Assembly (NCBI RefSeq): GCF_902459465.1
Contig: NC_047062.1
Coordinates: 15,755,994-15,819,993 of the forward strand
From: Asterias rubens
Lineage: Eukaryota; Echinodermata; Asteroidea; Forcipulatida; Asteriidae
DNA: 64,000 nucleotides
Direction: 5' to 3'
Shown: piece after piece, positions 46,958-58,300 of the stretch
Layout of the letters: every line of letters begins with the position of its first letter
Position numbering within the stretch: the stretch's first letter is position 1
Translations under genes and position numbers: made by a program
Notes under the pieces: model-generated
Told to the model about the DNA's origin: nothing
Seen by the model: the letters and a program-made list of their open reading frames with translations, nothing else
Databases searched by the model: none

Positions 46958-48540
46958 GGTGGCTGCTGAGGAGTGTCTGAATGTTGCTTAGTTCTTATAT
47001 TATCGTCGGGTCAAATTCTTATTTTCCCAGGGATTGGAAATTTCGGGTGATGGTTCCCGGTTGGCAGGCTGGTTTCATGATTTCTGTGAACAAAGAAAAA
47101 TGATGATGTAATAAAATGAAGAAAACAAATTATCTGTATGGTGCCGGACTGAATCGTGAGACATTCTGTAAATCATCTTCAAATTAATTGAAAGAGCAAA
47201 CATAACTGGATTAGAGTTTTACAAACACGCAATCGTAGAGGGCCGCTGCAGGTCCCAATTCCATAAAGCAGAAAATACTGCTAAGTAAAAATTGAGTAGG
47301 GCAACAGTCAGAACAATGGTATAACCAATTTCTAAGCATTACTTTTTTCTGCTTGTAACAGGCTTTATAAAATTGAGCCCATGGTCAAGGTAATATGAAC
47401 CACTCTATGGCTGTTCATACTTTCATCATTTTAAATCAAATAGTATTCTAACAACATCGACTATAAAAGGCTGACCCATTTTCAAAATCATTAACATAAT
47501 ACAAATTGATTTATTAAAGGTTGGGATTTATCAAACATTATCCCCTTAAAATTGTCGAATTATATTTTTTTAAATGTGTGTATATAGGAACGTCATCAAA
47601 CTCATGGACGGGTTGTTGACTCAGTGCGACACCGTAAAAGTGCTTGTGTCACCGTTTTCAGCTTGGTGTAAAATTTATTTTCACCCATCACTCTCTAAAT
47701 CATTGTGTATTTAGTGGTAACGCGGCAACCTCTTTCCGAGCCCCCCCCCTTCCCCCACCATATAACAAAGGATTGAACAATGAGGTCCGATGCATTCTGT
47801 TACTATGGATTGCAGGGAATGAGCGGCTTGCTGGTAATTATACAAACATACCTATGCAAATGAGTCCGTAGTCAATGCGCTTATTCACGAGGCTTTATAA
47901 ATCAATGTGTTAATCCTGTTTTTATGACAGGTTTTTGCTTCAAAGTAACGGTGTACGTGACCAGCAAAAACAAAAATCCATAACCGTTTTTTTTTTTTTT
48001 TTTTTATCAATTAACAAACAAAACACAACGGCAAAACATTCCATGTGCAAACTTTACGTGAACTCACAATTTGTATTATTGTGTGCTGAATACAATTATA
48101 ATACGGTTGAAAAATAGGTTCATTTGAAGACATAAAGTTTTATTTTCAATAATGATGTTATAACTTTATTTCAAACCTTGAGAACTCCCTTCACTATATA
48201 GGATGGTTTATGAATTAACTGCTCGAAGGAATTTGATATTGTTCAACATTTGCTGTTGTGAAGTCCCACCGAATGAATTGTTTCAAAGATCACCCAAAAG
48301 ATCGTTGTGTGCCAAATAAAGATCACATCTTCTGAGTTATTTACACACATTAATTATTGGGACAAAAACAGCCTTTAACTCACCTGCAAACGATTTGAAA
48401 TGAAGATTACCTCTGCTAAATCCAATCTCGTTTTCCACTGAGTATCAAGGAACCCATGTTTGCCTTGCAAGATCGTAGCTGAAACTGACTTCGTGTACCG
48501 CCCGCCTTAGAGCAACAAGTCGCCGTCTTCGCTCCAGGTT
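46958..48540 (-). other. 5' leader region of TMEM26-like 1
   Basis: 46958-47083 is probable 5' UTR contiguous with exon 1, preceded by an acceptor (TTTGTTCACAG). A strong donor CAG|gtgagt at 48382-48383 suggests an upstream non-coding exon at about 48384-48540, next to a CG-rich segment (TTGGGCGGGGAAAATC on the plus strand) that could be the promoter. The intervening 1.3 kb holds a MITE at 47252-47388 and a T tract at 47985-48006. Confidence 0.35.
47252..47388. repeat. MITE of the GGGCCCAATTTCATAAAG family
   Basis: Left end TCCCAATTCCATAAAGCAGA, right end TTTATAAAATTGAGCCCA, with TGCTAAGTA-type inner arms. It is a short relative of 15658-15901. Confidence 0.7.
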
Positions 48541-51500
48541 TGGGCGGGGAAAATCACACCCAAGTGCGGCCGTCAACAATATCAATAATATGCTGGGAAA
48601 TCGATCTTAGAGGCGTGAAATTCATTATCAGTGCCCAACGTACATCCTGTTGTATAAACGTATCAAGATGGGTATATAAAAAATAGATAGAACCCACAGT
48701 GCCGCGGGTAATTTGTGTTCTAGATTACAAGAGAAAAAACTAAAGAATGTGCAACGATTATAATTTACAATCGCGGTTATAAGGAACGGTACAATTTCAG
48801 AGAGTTGTTGTTGCAAACAAATATAGGTTTATAGTCAAAGTGAAGACTAAAAAGAAAGAGAGAAAACGATAACTGTTATGATAAAGATGTATTCACGAAA
48901 TCCTGATGCTGTTCGAACTTTTTAAATGATTTGGGACTTTTGAAAAATAGATGAACAACTCAGTGATCTGACCGTTTCAAATTCTCCTTCAAAGGGTCCC
49001 TTTTTCTCAATATCATAATTATGTTTCTGTCCATAATTTAAAACTCTCCTCGTGACATGTAGGCTAATGTTGTTTTCATAATGCTTCATTAAAATTGTTC
49101 ACATCTTTCTGCCCAGACAATTGCTTTGTCGTTTGATTTTTGTCCGACTTGTCACGAGCGTTGTTGTTTTGTCTGGGTTTTTCCCCGTCATCTGTCAACG
49201 AGCTGTTTTTTGTACTTTTATACACAATCAGCCACTGTACTCTTCACATTTACCATTGATACCATGTGACCTTTTAAAAATGATACAAAATCGTGTAATT
49301 GCTTGTTTCCCCGCCACAACCGCTACCATTGTTGTACGGTCTAGGTTATGATTGATGACATCATTAGCTGCATACTAAGCAGATTGAATGTCTTTACTGA
49401 TTAATGGTGTTTCCAGTTATGAAAAGAAGAGAGAGAACAAGAGATAATTATAAACGAATAAACGACATTGATAATGACGCATCGTTTGTGATAATGTGTT
49501 TCCATAGCTCTTAATACATTGGTAAACAACAGTATATCTATACAAAATAGTACACAAACGAGACAAAGGTGATCCATGCACTAGGAACCAGAAACATGGA
49601 GGTAAATCTTAACCCAAGTGTTCTTTCTTCTTACACATGCCCTACAGTGTCATATAGTGCAAGGGACCTTACAACTCAGTCATCTCCCATCCGAAGGCAA
49701 TGGCAAAGTCTTGCTAAAAAAAACACAAGCATCAATAACCAACAGGTGAAGGGGTTCAAGCCCCGACTGTGTGAACTTTTTTGAAATTATAAGCATTAAG
49801 CAAACGGACACAAATACACAATTGTTTGGTAATCGTGAACAAAGAAGTGAAGGCAGTGAGAAAATACGAAATGTTATTTTCATTGCACGATAACAGGCCG
49901 CAGTTAGAGAAGGTGATGGTTTCGGTAAAAATAAAATGCGTTTTGGGGGCCCACTCTAAGTAAGTATGTAGGTTTCCATTTGTTAGCTTTTCCCCGAGTA
50001 ATTTGACCTCAGCACATCAATGTTCCTATCTCTCTGACTTACTCTACAACTAACTGTTATTGACCAGATCAGGCTGACCCTGGATAACTCCGAGGTGAGC
50101 CACACCCATTGAGGTTAAGGGCGTTATTGTTTGAGCAGACTCAATGTTAAAGGTGGTATCTTTTGTAGACCAAGTTTCTGGCCATATTAGCATGGATCCT
50201 AAATGTGATACACCTTATCTGCAGAAGTCTCGGCCTCAGTCGTCAGGTTTTTGAGAACAGGTGAAATTCACAGAGCAATGTTTTCATGAGAGTCGCGTCA
50301 TTTTCGTGAAATTCTTTTAATAATAAAAAAAAAAACTCAAGCACCTCAGCAAGCAATATTTGAAAATAAGCTTATTACCCTCATTGTCTTTAAACCGTAT
50401 AAGTTTAATGCAACTCTGTGGACGTTTGTGTTTTGTGTCGTTCGGTTTACCAAACCCTTGAAATCATTAATTCATCTGCCATGAGGAAAGGCGTTACGCC
50501 GATGAGAAAAAGGGCGCGTCCATGATGGATCCATCTTTTTCTGCAACAAACTATTAAAAAACGTGTCAAACACACCCTTGTTGTTAATTAGTAAGTTCTG
50601 GGAAGAAATCTTAAATATTAAAGGAACATTACAGAATTGGTTTTTGCTAACAAAACAGTTGCTGGCAGTGTAGGCACTTTATGTAATCCACCATATACAT
50701 AAACTGACAAACCTGTAGAAGTTTGAGATCGATCGTCCATCTGGGTCACGAGAGAATAGTAAAAAACCGATTACGAATTTTGCATTGCATCGATGCCAAA
50801 ATAAAAATGAATAAAACGCTCACTGAGCGATAAACTCTAAACGCGAAGTTAGATTATTTATTTCTCATCAAATATGACTTTTCAGACATAAATATTTCAA
50901 GGGATGTTTTCTACTATCATTATCATTAGACCATGTAAGTTTTAGGTAAATCTGTGATCTTCACGATTTTTGTTTCTTCCAATTCTGTAACGTTCCTTTA
51001 ATACACGATACGATTCAGTTTGAATAAAGAAGTGACACAATATTCAAAGAACGGCTGAATGTTCAATTTATCTGTTTTTTTTTAAAGTTTACGACCAAAT
51101 TAAAGCAAATTTTTGGTACTCTGATAATATTCAAAAGCGTGATCTTCGCAGTTTGTTCGACTAAAACCAAGCCAGCTGACCTCTTGACCTATAGATTTGA
51201 TGTAAGAACATTCTGATAAAATATCAACGCTTGTCGATATCACTCTGGTTCAAATGCAACAAGTGTCTTCGTGTTTGCCTGACGCGGTTGGTTTTCAAGA
51301 AGCAGAACAAAATATTCCTCTAATACTGCTTTCCTGCCTTCTTCATTTTGTCTTTTTATGAGTACCACTACTGTGTCATACTATGCCACTGATTTTCCTA
51401 AATATTTAATATAATAGGATTTGCCTTTTGTGCGTACACACACTTGCTGTTTATGGGGTCCTGCCCAAGTGCTATTGTTGTTCTACACCATTATTCCCTT

Positions 51501-51673
51501 TTATAAAGAATTTCTTTGTGGGGTCCAGTTTGAACAGACAATTCCCTTGTGGTGTCCATTGTTTCGTTGTGGTAAAATACCCCACAAGAGCACCCCATGG
51601 GCCCCACTATACTTTGATTTGCTGGCAAATACATTAGAAAATGCACGTAATGCCGCAAGTAGTTTGCTCATAC
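48541..51673. other. Spacer with repeat fragments, no recognised gene
   Basis: It contains a MITE arm at 50215-50465 (CACCTCAGCAAGCAATATTT) and a complete family B MITE at 50622-50997. A block at 51428-51600 (CTATTGTTGTTCTACACC, CCCTTTTATAAAGAATTTC) resembles 26820-26960 and is probably an interspersed repeat. No exon with paired splice sites was recognised. Confidence 0.5.
50622..50997. repeat. Complete TTAA MITE, family B (376 bp)
   Basis: AGGAACATTACAGAATTGG and its inverse CCAATTCTGTAACGTTCCT form the ends. TTAA flanks both (50618-50621 and 50998-51001). It has no coding capacity. Confidence 0.9.
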
Positions 51674-51830
51674 CGAGTACGTAAAGAGCCACCATCGCTC
51701 CAGAGGTAGATAGATACACACCACGGAGGAAGAAACGGAGGTAGGGAGGTTGACATTGGGCGGTGGCGCCTGGCGACAGCTGCATCAACCGCTGAACGAT
51801 GAGCTCACGAGACGTCCCGTATAAACGCAT
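51674..51830 (-). CDS. Possible first exon of an unidentified membrane protein
   Basis: ATG at 51830-51828 opens 52 codons plus one base up to a donor (TACTCG|gtatga). The predicted N-terminus has a basic/polar start (MRLYGTSRELIVQRL), a Pro-Cys segment and a hydrophobic stretch (STSGAMVALYVLG) that could be a signal anchor. Beyond the donor the frame runs into a repeat, so the exon reading is favoured over a longer open frame. Splicing to TMEM26-like 1 exon 1 would hit a stop in its leader. No partner exon was found. I do not recognise the family. Confidence 0.3.
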
Positions 51831-53191
51831 CTTCACACCTGTGTCAATTATCCAACCCTTTCTTTCCCTGCTCCTCGCCTCTCAAGGATTGGGTGGTGTG
51901 TTTGACGAAAGAAGATAAGTGGCTTCTCAGAAGGGGAAGGTATAGAGTCCCATCACTGACGTAGGCAGCCAATGGAATTACAGACTGACGTGAAGCAATG
52001 CTTGTTGAATTTATAAAAAGGGTCAGGGGTTTAGACGAAATAAATTGGTGGAACTGAAGTTATAAAACCTGACCATTCTGAATGAATGTTCGGGTATTTG
52101 GCTGTGTCCAAAACCACCATCGGTTTTAAGAAACAGCTTCATATTTTGATATTTTCATGTTTGTTTGACTGTTTGTTGGTGTGTGTGTGTTTTTCCCCTT
52201 TTTTTTAGGGGGGGGCGGGGTTGCTTTTTTGTAGTGGCAGAAATGTTTTCTGCATGAATGTACATCAGAACTGCTTTGAGGAACGGCATTATTGTTTCAG
52301 AGAAGCGGCATAATGCTATTTCAGAGGAAGTGGTAGTTTAAAAAACATATATCTATTGACTTGTTTTTTTGATGGCCCCTGTACTATGAATGAGTTATTC
52401 GAACCTTATCAAGTAAATGTTCCAGGGAGAAGGAGGTCAACAAATGCATTTCAAATCTCTGAGAAACTATTTATCCTTTAATACCTAAATACTTGATTGG
52501 CTTACAGCCAGGTATAAATATCACATAAATTGACCCGATATCATACAGTTTACGCAATACTCAGGCAGTATCATCGGTTATAATGGCAATTGTGAGAGCA
52601 TTCAACAGCCAATAAAAGACATTGAAAAGTGACAAAGGCCACTAAAAAAAAAAAACACGTTTGTTTGGCGTCCATTGCCACAATTTTGTATCTCTGATAC
52701 AACCGAATTTATAATAATCTTCAATTCAATTGAAGATTTGATGATTAGGGCGTATTGGATATGGATGTGTGTTGGCCTTGTTGACTGACAGGGGAAGAGA
52801 TAAATCCGTCCTCTTTAGCCAATAAAAATACGGGGCTGAGGCAAATAATTGTGAACTTTTTCCCGCCCAACTCTCCCAACAATACCAAGTCTTCCATGAA
52901 GCAATATTGACATCTAGCAGTGCAATATCCCCACTCAAATACATTTTTGTTGATTTATGTGTATGTTAATAATAATGGTTTTCATTAAAACACTGTTATC
53001 TTAACAAGTAAGAGTTATAATTATTAATTTCAAGTTGTCACAATTAATTTTATTGTACTGTGTTTTTGTTCTGAAACTGGATCGAACCCTAAACCATCGG
53101 GATGGTTACATCATCAGTGTATAAATAATACACAAATAACGTCAAATCGGTATAGAAGAGGTGCGTTAACGTAGCACAAAGGACAATTTAA

Positions 53192-53512
53192 AGACACTGG
53201 ACACTAATTGGTTATTGTCAAAGACTATAGCCTTTACAGTCGGTGGATCTCAACATATGCTTAAAATAACAAACCTGTGAAAATTTGAGCTCAATCGGTC
53301 CTCGAAGTTGCGAGATAATAATGAAAGAAAAAAACACCCTTGTCACAAAAAGTTGTGTGCTTTCAGATGCTTGATCTCGAAAACTACATTACTTCAGAGA
53401 GAGCCGCTTCTCACAATGTTCTATAAATCTCTCCCCATTACTCGTTAGCAAGAAAAGTGTTATGCTACTACTAATTGTTTTGAGTAATTGCCAATAGTGT
53501 TCACGCATGCCT
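53192..53512. repeat. TTAA MITE, family A (within duplication copy 1)
   Basis: AGACACTGGACACTAATTGG at the left; the right end is degraded (AGTGTTCACGCATGCCT). TTAA outside at 53188-53191 and 53513-53516. The central hairpin seen in 55112-55488 is deleted. Confidence 0.85.
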
Positions 53513-53801
53513 TTAAACCTATACTTCCAATACTAATGCATTATATTTCCTTTTAAAAAAGAAGAAGTAAAAGACAGGATATTTTAAATAAACAAAGCAT
53601 TAAAATAATAGCTTCGTCACTATGCTGATCAAAAAAATGTTTTTTTTTTCTGTTTGAACCTCAAGTTGATTATGCTGGTAAATTATCTAGCTAGAGTCTA
53701 AACCAATATAAATTTTCATATCTCGATGATTAATTCCAAATTAATTAATTAATTAATATTCCGCATAATATGTTGGGTTTGAATGTAGGCCTTCTTGCAT
53801 T

Positions 53802-53925
53802 GGCTGCCATCTTTGATGAATAGTGTGCACGCGTGAAAGACTCTCATTGGCTGAGAGTCGTGTGTAGCGCGTACACGCGTGCACTTTTCCATTGTTTACA
53901 TCAAAGATGGCGGCCAATGACGTCA
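53802..53925. promoter_or_regulatory. Hairpin with inverted YY1-like sites and a CRE
   Basis: GGCTGCCATCTTTGATG and CATCAAAGATGGCGGCC face each other across nested inverted pairs (TGCACGCGTG, GACTCTCA). AAGATGGCGGCC matches the YY1 consensus, and a perfect TGACGTCA follows at 53918-53925. It is a promoter-like composition with no known gene attached. Confidence 0.4.
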
Positions 53926-55111
53926 TGTGTAATCCATCTATTGTATCTATCACATGGTAGAATATGGTGACCTTGTCCTTGGCAGACTTGGGATGAGACT
54001 ATCAGTTACACTCACATCGGTATAACCCGATTGCACTCTACATCCATAGCACTTAATTACTTGATTAATAAGCTTCAGTGGAGAAAACATAATGAACACC
54101 ATCAACGCCCAAAAGCGAAATAAATCAATTACACTAAGAGCAATTACTAATGGATTAACAAGTCAACATGAACAATCCAGAAATGCATAATGAGTTTGCG
54201 TGTAGACTTGTTAAAAATATGATCGTTTCATTACCTCTTTATAATGAGGCTGTTGGGTTTTCTATTCGTCATCTATTTTGGCACTTTGCGTACTTATTTG
54301 ATAAGGGTTAAATTGGCCCGTTTCTTAGTGAGGCTGGTATAGGGAGTCCTTAGTTAGTTCCAGCCAACCAAGTTAGGCATAAAGCTCTTGTCTTCTGGGG
54401 GTATGTAGGCCTAGGAGGACTGGACCCCAGCTTCCACCCCCCCCCCCTACATTCCAACATAGACCATATCGAAGAATTGCAGCAAATCCCACCATCGCCA
54501 TTCTCCATTGTGCGTTGTCGGAGAGAGACCATGGATCGAGAGATTCTAGTCCCCCATAGAGTCCCGACGTGGATCATAACCCTTTATAGTAAAACTCATT
54601 GGAAATCGGTGCCATTTGATTTGAAAGAACTCAGCATAAAATTGGAACAAAAATTGCCCCGGGAATACAGATTGATCGCGCGTGAATCTTGGTAATGCCT
54701 CATTGCGTTTCGACAATCAAAATGAATGCCAACTAAATATGAATTGGCAATATAAATCATCTTTGGCTTTGTGCTTCAGACCACGGCCCGATTTCACAAA
54801 GCCTGTAATCACAAAAACTTGTTAAGCAAAGAAAACTCTTGCATATGTTGAGATACACCAACTGTGAAGACTAGTTACTTCATTTCAAGCTGTCACAATT
54901 AATTTTATTGCACTGTATTTTTGTTCTGAAACTTGATCGAACCCTAAACCATCGGGATGGTTACATCATCAGTGTATAAATACTACACAAATAACGTCAC
55001 ATTGGTATAGAATAGGTGCGTTAACATAGCACAAAAGACAATTTACACCTATACTAAAGCATGAGAAATTTCAAGTAAATGACAAGATATTTTAAATTGG
55101 CAATGCATTAA

Positions 55112-55488
55112 TGACACTGGACACTATTGGTATATTGTCAAAGACCAGTCTTCTCACTTGGTGTATCTCAACATATTTATGCATACAAAAACCTGTGAAA
55201 ATTTGAACTCAATTGGTCGTCGAAGTTGCGAGATAATAATGGAAGAAAAAATCTTGTCGTAAAAAGTTGTGTGCTTTCAGATGCTTGATTTTGGGACCTC
55301 AAAATCTAATTCTGAGGTCTCGAAATCAAATTCGTGGAAAACCACTTCTTTCTCGAAAACTACGTTATCTTCAGAGGGAGCCATTTCTCACAATGTTTTA
55401 TACTATCAACAGCTCCCCATTAATCGTTACCAAGTAAGTTTTTATGCTAAAAACTATTTTGAGTAATTACCAATAATGTCCACTGCCT
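55112..55488. repeat. TTAA MITE, family A (within duplication copy 2)
   Basis: TGACACTGGACACTATTGG and CCAATAATGTCCACTGCCT ends, TTAA at 55108-55111 and 55489-55492. A central hairpin (GACCTCAAAATCTAATTCTG, AGGTCTCGAAATC) is intact. Confidence 0.88.
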
Positions 55489-55736
55489 TTAAAATAATAG
55501 TTTCATCATTATGCTGATCAGTAATAATATCTAACATATTTTTCCATATTAGTCGTTATAAGCTAATGGTCAATCTTGCAATTTCTGTTTAAACCTCAAG
55601 TTGACTATGCTGGTAAATTATCTAGATAGAGTCTAAACCAATAGAAATTTTCATATCTCAATGATTAATTCCAAATTAATTAGTTAATTAATGTTCCGCA
55701 TAATATGTTGGGTTTGAATGTAGGCCTTCTTGCATT

Positions 55737-55862
55737 GGCTGCCATCTTTGATGAATAATGTGCACGCGTGAAAGACTCTCATTGACGGAGAGTCGTGTGT
55801 AGCGCGTACACGCGTGCACTTTTTCATTGATTGACATCAAAGATGGCGGCCAATAACGTCAT
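55737..55862. promoter_or_regulatory. Second copy of the YY1-like hairpin; CRE mutated
   Basis: Same nested inverted repeat as 53802-53915. The following CRE reads TAACGTCA in place of TGACGTCA, and the internal TTGGCTGAG is TTGACGGAG, so the outer arms and YY1-like sites are better preserved than the rest. Confidence 0.4.
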
Positions 55863-56716
55863 GTGTAATCCATCTATTGTATCTATCACATGGTAGAATA
55901 TGGTGACCTTGTCCTTGGCAGACTTGGGATGAGACTATCAGTTACACTCACATCGGTATAACCCGATTGCACTCTACATCCACAGCACTTAATTACTTGA
56001 TTAATAAGCTTCAGTGGAGAAAACAAATGAACACCATCAACGCCCAAAAGCGAAATAAATAAATTACACTAAGAGCAATTGCTAATGGATTAACAAGTCA
56101 ACATGAACAATCCAGAAATGCATAATGAGTTTGCGTGTAGACTTGTTAAAAATATGATCGTTTCATTACCTCTTTATAATGAGGCTGTTGGGTTTTCTAT
56201 TCGTCATCTATTTTGGCACTTTGCGTACTTATTTGATAAGGGTTAAATTGGCCCGTTTCTTAGTGAGGCTGGTATAGGGAGTCCTTAGTTAGTTCCAGCC
56301 AACCAAGTTAGGCATAAAGCTCTTGTCTTCTGGGGGTATGTAGGCCTAGGAGGACTGGACCCCAGCTTCCCCCCCCCTACATTCCAACATAGACCATATC
56401 GAAGAATAACTTTGCAGCAAATCCCACCATCGCCATTCTCCATTGTGCGTTGTCGGAGAGAGACCATGGATCGAGGGATTCTAGTCCCCCATAGAGTCCC
56501 GACGTGGATCATAACCCTTTATAGTAAAACTCATTGGAAATCGGTGCCATTTGATTTGAAAGAACTCAGCATAAAATTGGAACAAAAATTGCCCCGGGAA
56601 TACAGATTGATCGCGCGTGAATCTTGGTAATGCCTCATTGCGTTTCGACAATCAAAATGAATGCCAACTAAATATGAATTGGCAATATAAATCATCGTTG
56701 CCTTTGTGCTTCAGAC

Positions 56717-56912
56717 CACGGCTCAATTTCATAAAGCCTGTAATCACAACAACTTGTTAAGCAAAGAAAACTCTTGCTTAGCAAAAGAATGTTACCAGTC
56801 GAAATACTGTACAACTACCACTGGTGTGACTGGTACCCCACTCATTTCTTGCTTAGCAAGGGATTTTGCCAAGCAGAATTTTCTGCTAACAGTTTTATGA
56901 AATTGGGCCCAG
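56717..56912. repeat. MITE of the GGGCCCAATTTCATAAAG family
   Basis: Left end CTCAATTTCATAAAGCCTG, with CTCTTGCTTAGCAAAAG; right end is the inverse, TTGCTTAGCAAGGGATTTTG and TTTTATGAAATTGGGCCC. It straddles the edge of duplication copy 2. Confidence 0.8.
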
Positions 56913-58300
56913 TTGATTGCATTGTTGAAAAAGCAGAATGCAATGAAGGGAACGTACTTCAGTGGTTTTGTGTGTGCCCCCACCTCTTTCGTCTTCTTCT
57001 ATTGATCTTACCCTGTATTTTGTCTTAACTGCTTTCACTGTTCTCAATATAATGTCCTTAAAGCTTTGGGAACAAATTATAAGTGACTTCAATCGTTTCG
57101 AAAACAAGATATCATTCACAAGTCAATGTCTTTTACTTTGTCTTTTTTTTTTTTTTTTTAGAGTGAAATCTCGTTTTCACCCACAAAAATGTGGACAAAT
57201 ACATTAATCTGTTAAAAGTTTGGGTCACGCGTTTTAGACGGGGAACGTGCACGCTAAATGGTGTCATTTCGGTTGCGGCAATCATAATAAGGGTGATTTG
57301 TTTTTCTTCAAAATATTCCAGTATGTCAGAGAGGGAAACTTTTTAGGGAGGAGGTTTATTATCTCAATCTAGAAACTACCGTAATTGAATTGACTAGATT
57401 CCAGGTCCAAGGGGGCCTGACTCAAATTCCACTTTTACCCTCATTGGATAGTTTTATCAAGCTCGGTTGGCACTATAATGCCATTATTTGCTTTGCGTGC
57501 GATGCTTACGAGGAAAGAAGAAACCCAATAGTAACCAACGAAATACAGACTGTTATTCATTCAATATCTACGAGCAGCCTCATATTACAAATAATGGATA
57601 ATTTAATTATACTAAAAGCAATGATTACATTCTCCGGGACTTCATTACTGTGGACTCAATTACTACTGATTTTAAGCAAATACTTTTATTGGCCTATCAT
57701 TATGTATATTGTTTCGGTCCCATAAAATGGATAATGCTAACATTTCAAGCTAACATTCCATAGTTTTATTTCAGTATTTCGTCTCTCATCTGTTTGGGAA
57801 AGGGGGGGGGTTCAGAGGAAGATAACATAATGTATACAGACACAACAATCAAATGAAACTACAAATTTAATTTAATGAATGTTTAACCTTGTGGTACATG
57901 GCTGATACTCAAAAGTTCGAACGTCTGTTACACCCGAACATTAATTTGAAGGATTTGCACAGTAAAGGACGTCATGGCGGGTGTTTGGTTGATGTGCGTT
58001 CCGATGGAAACATCATCGACGTTTAGAGGAGAGAAACGAAGGAGGGGCTAAAGATGATAACTCACTGGCTTAACAATAGTAATTCATGTTGTGTTGCGCG
58101 CGTGGCTGGTTTTATAGCTTCACCGTGAATCCGCCCATGGCCTACTCTATTGATTTAATGTGTCAGCAGCCTGGAACGAGCCATGGCCCGTGGTATGCAA
58201 CAATCACATCCTCGCCTTGAATTGCCACTCTCATTTACACGTTGATACACCTATTAACTGTGCTTAATGGTTATGTTTTAATCGTCATCACTTCGACAAC
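56913..58300 (+). other. Upstream region of TMEM26-like 2
   Basis: A T tract at 57143-57160, a 111-codon open frame at 57390-57725 without family resemblance, and a CG-containing segment (TGTTGCGCGCGTGGC near 58092) that might be promoter. No upstream exon was identified. Confidence 0.4.

Larger units (their letters stand above)
53027..54843 (+). repeat. ~1.8-kb direct tandem duplication, copy 1
   Basis: From ATTTCAAGTTGTCACAATTA to AAAGAAAACTCTTGC the block matches 54882-56777 base for base over long stretches, with an offset near 1855. It contains a family A MITE, a hairpin with YY1-like sites (53802-53915) and a 55-codon frame from ATG 54531 seen in both copies. Compared with copy 2 it lacks about 60 bp inside the MITE. 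Confidence 0.93.
54882..56777 (+). repeat. ~1.9-kb direct tandem duplication, copy 2
   Basis: Second copy of 53027-54843, separated from it by 38 bp. It has a longer MITE (55112-55488). Its right end runs into a complete GGGCCC-type MITE (56717-56912), of which copy 1 has only the first half, so one breakpoint lies inside that MITE. Confidence 0.93.

Noticed and set aside
54477..54695. 72-codon frame repeated almost unchanged at 56412-56630
   Set aside because: Preservation is explained by the recent tandem duplication; the first codon is not ATG and there is no independent sign of coding constraint.
57390..57725. 111-codon open frame upstream of TMEM26-like 2
   Set aside because: No recognisable domain, and no promoter or splice evidence; hydrophobic appearance follows from AT-rich sequence.
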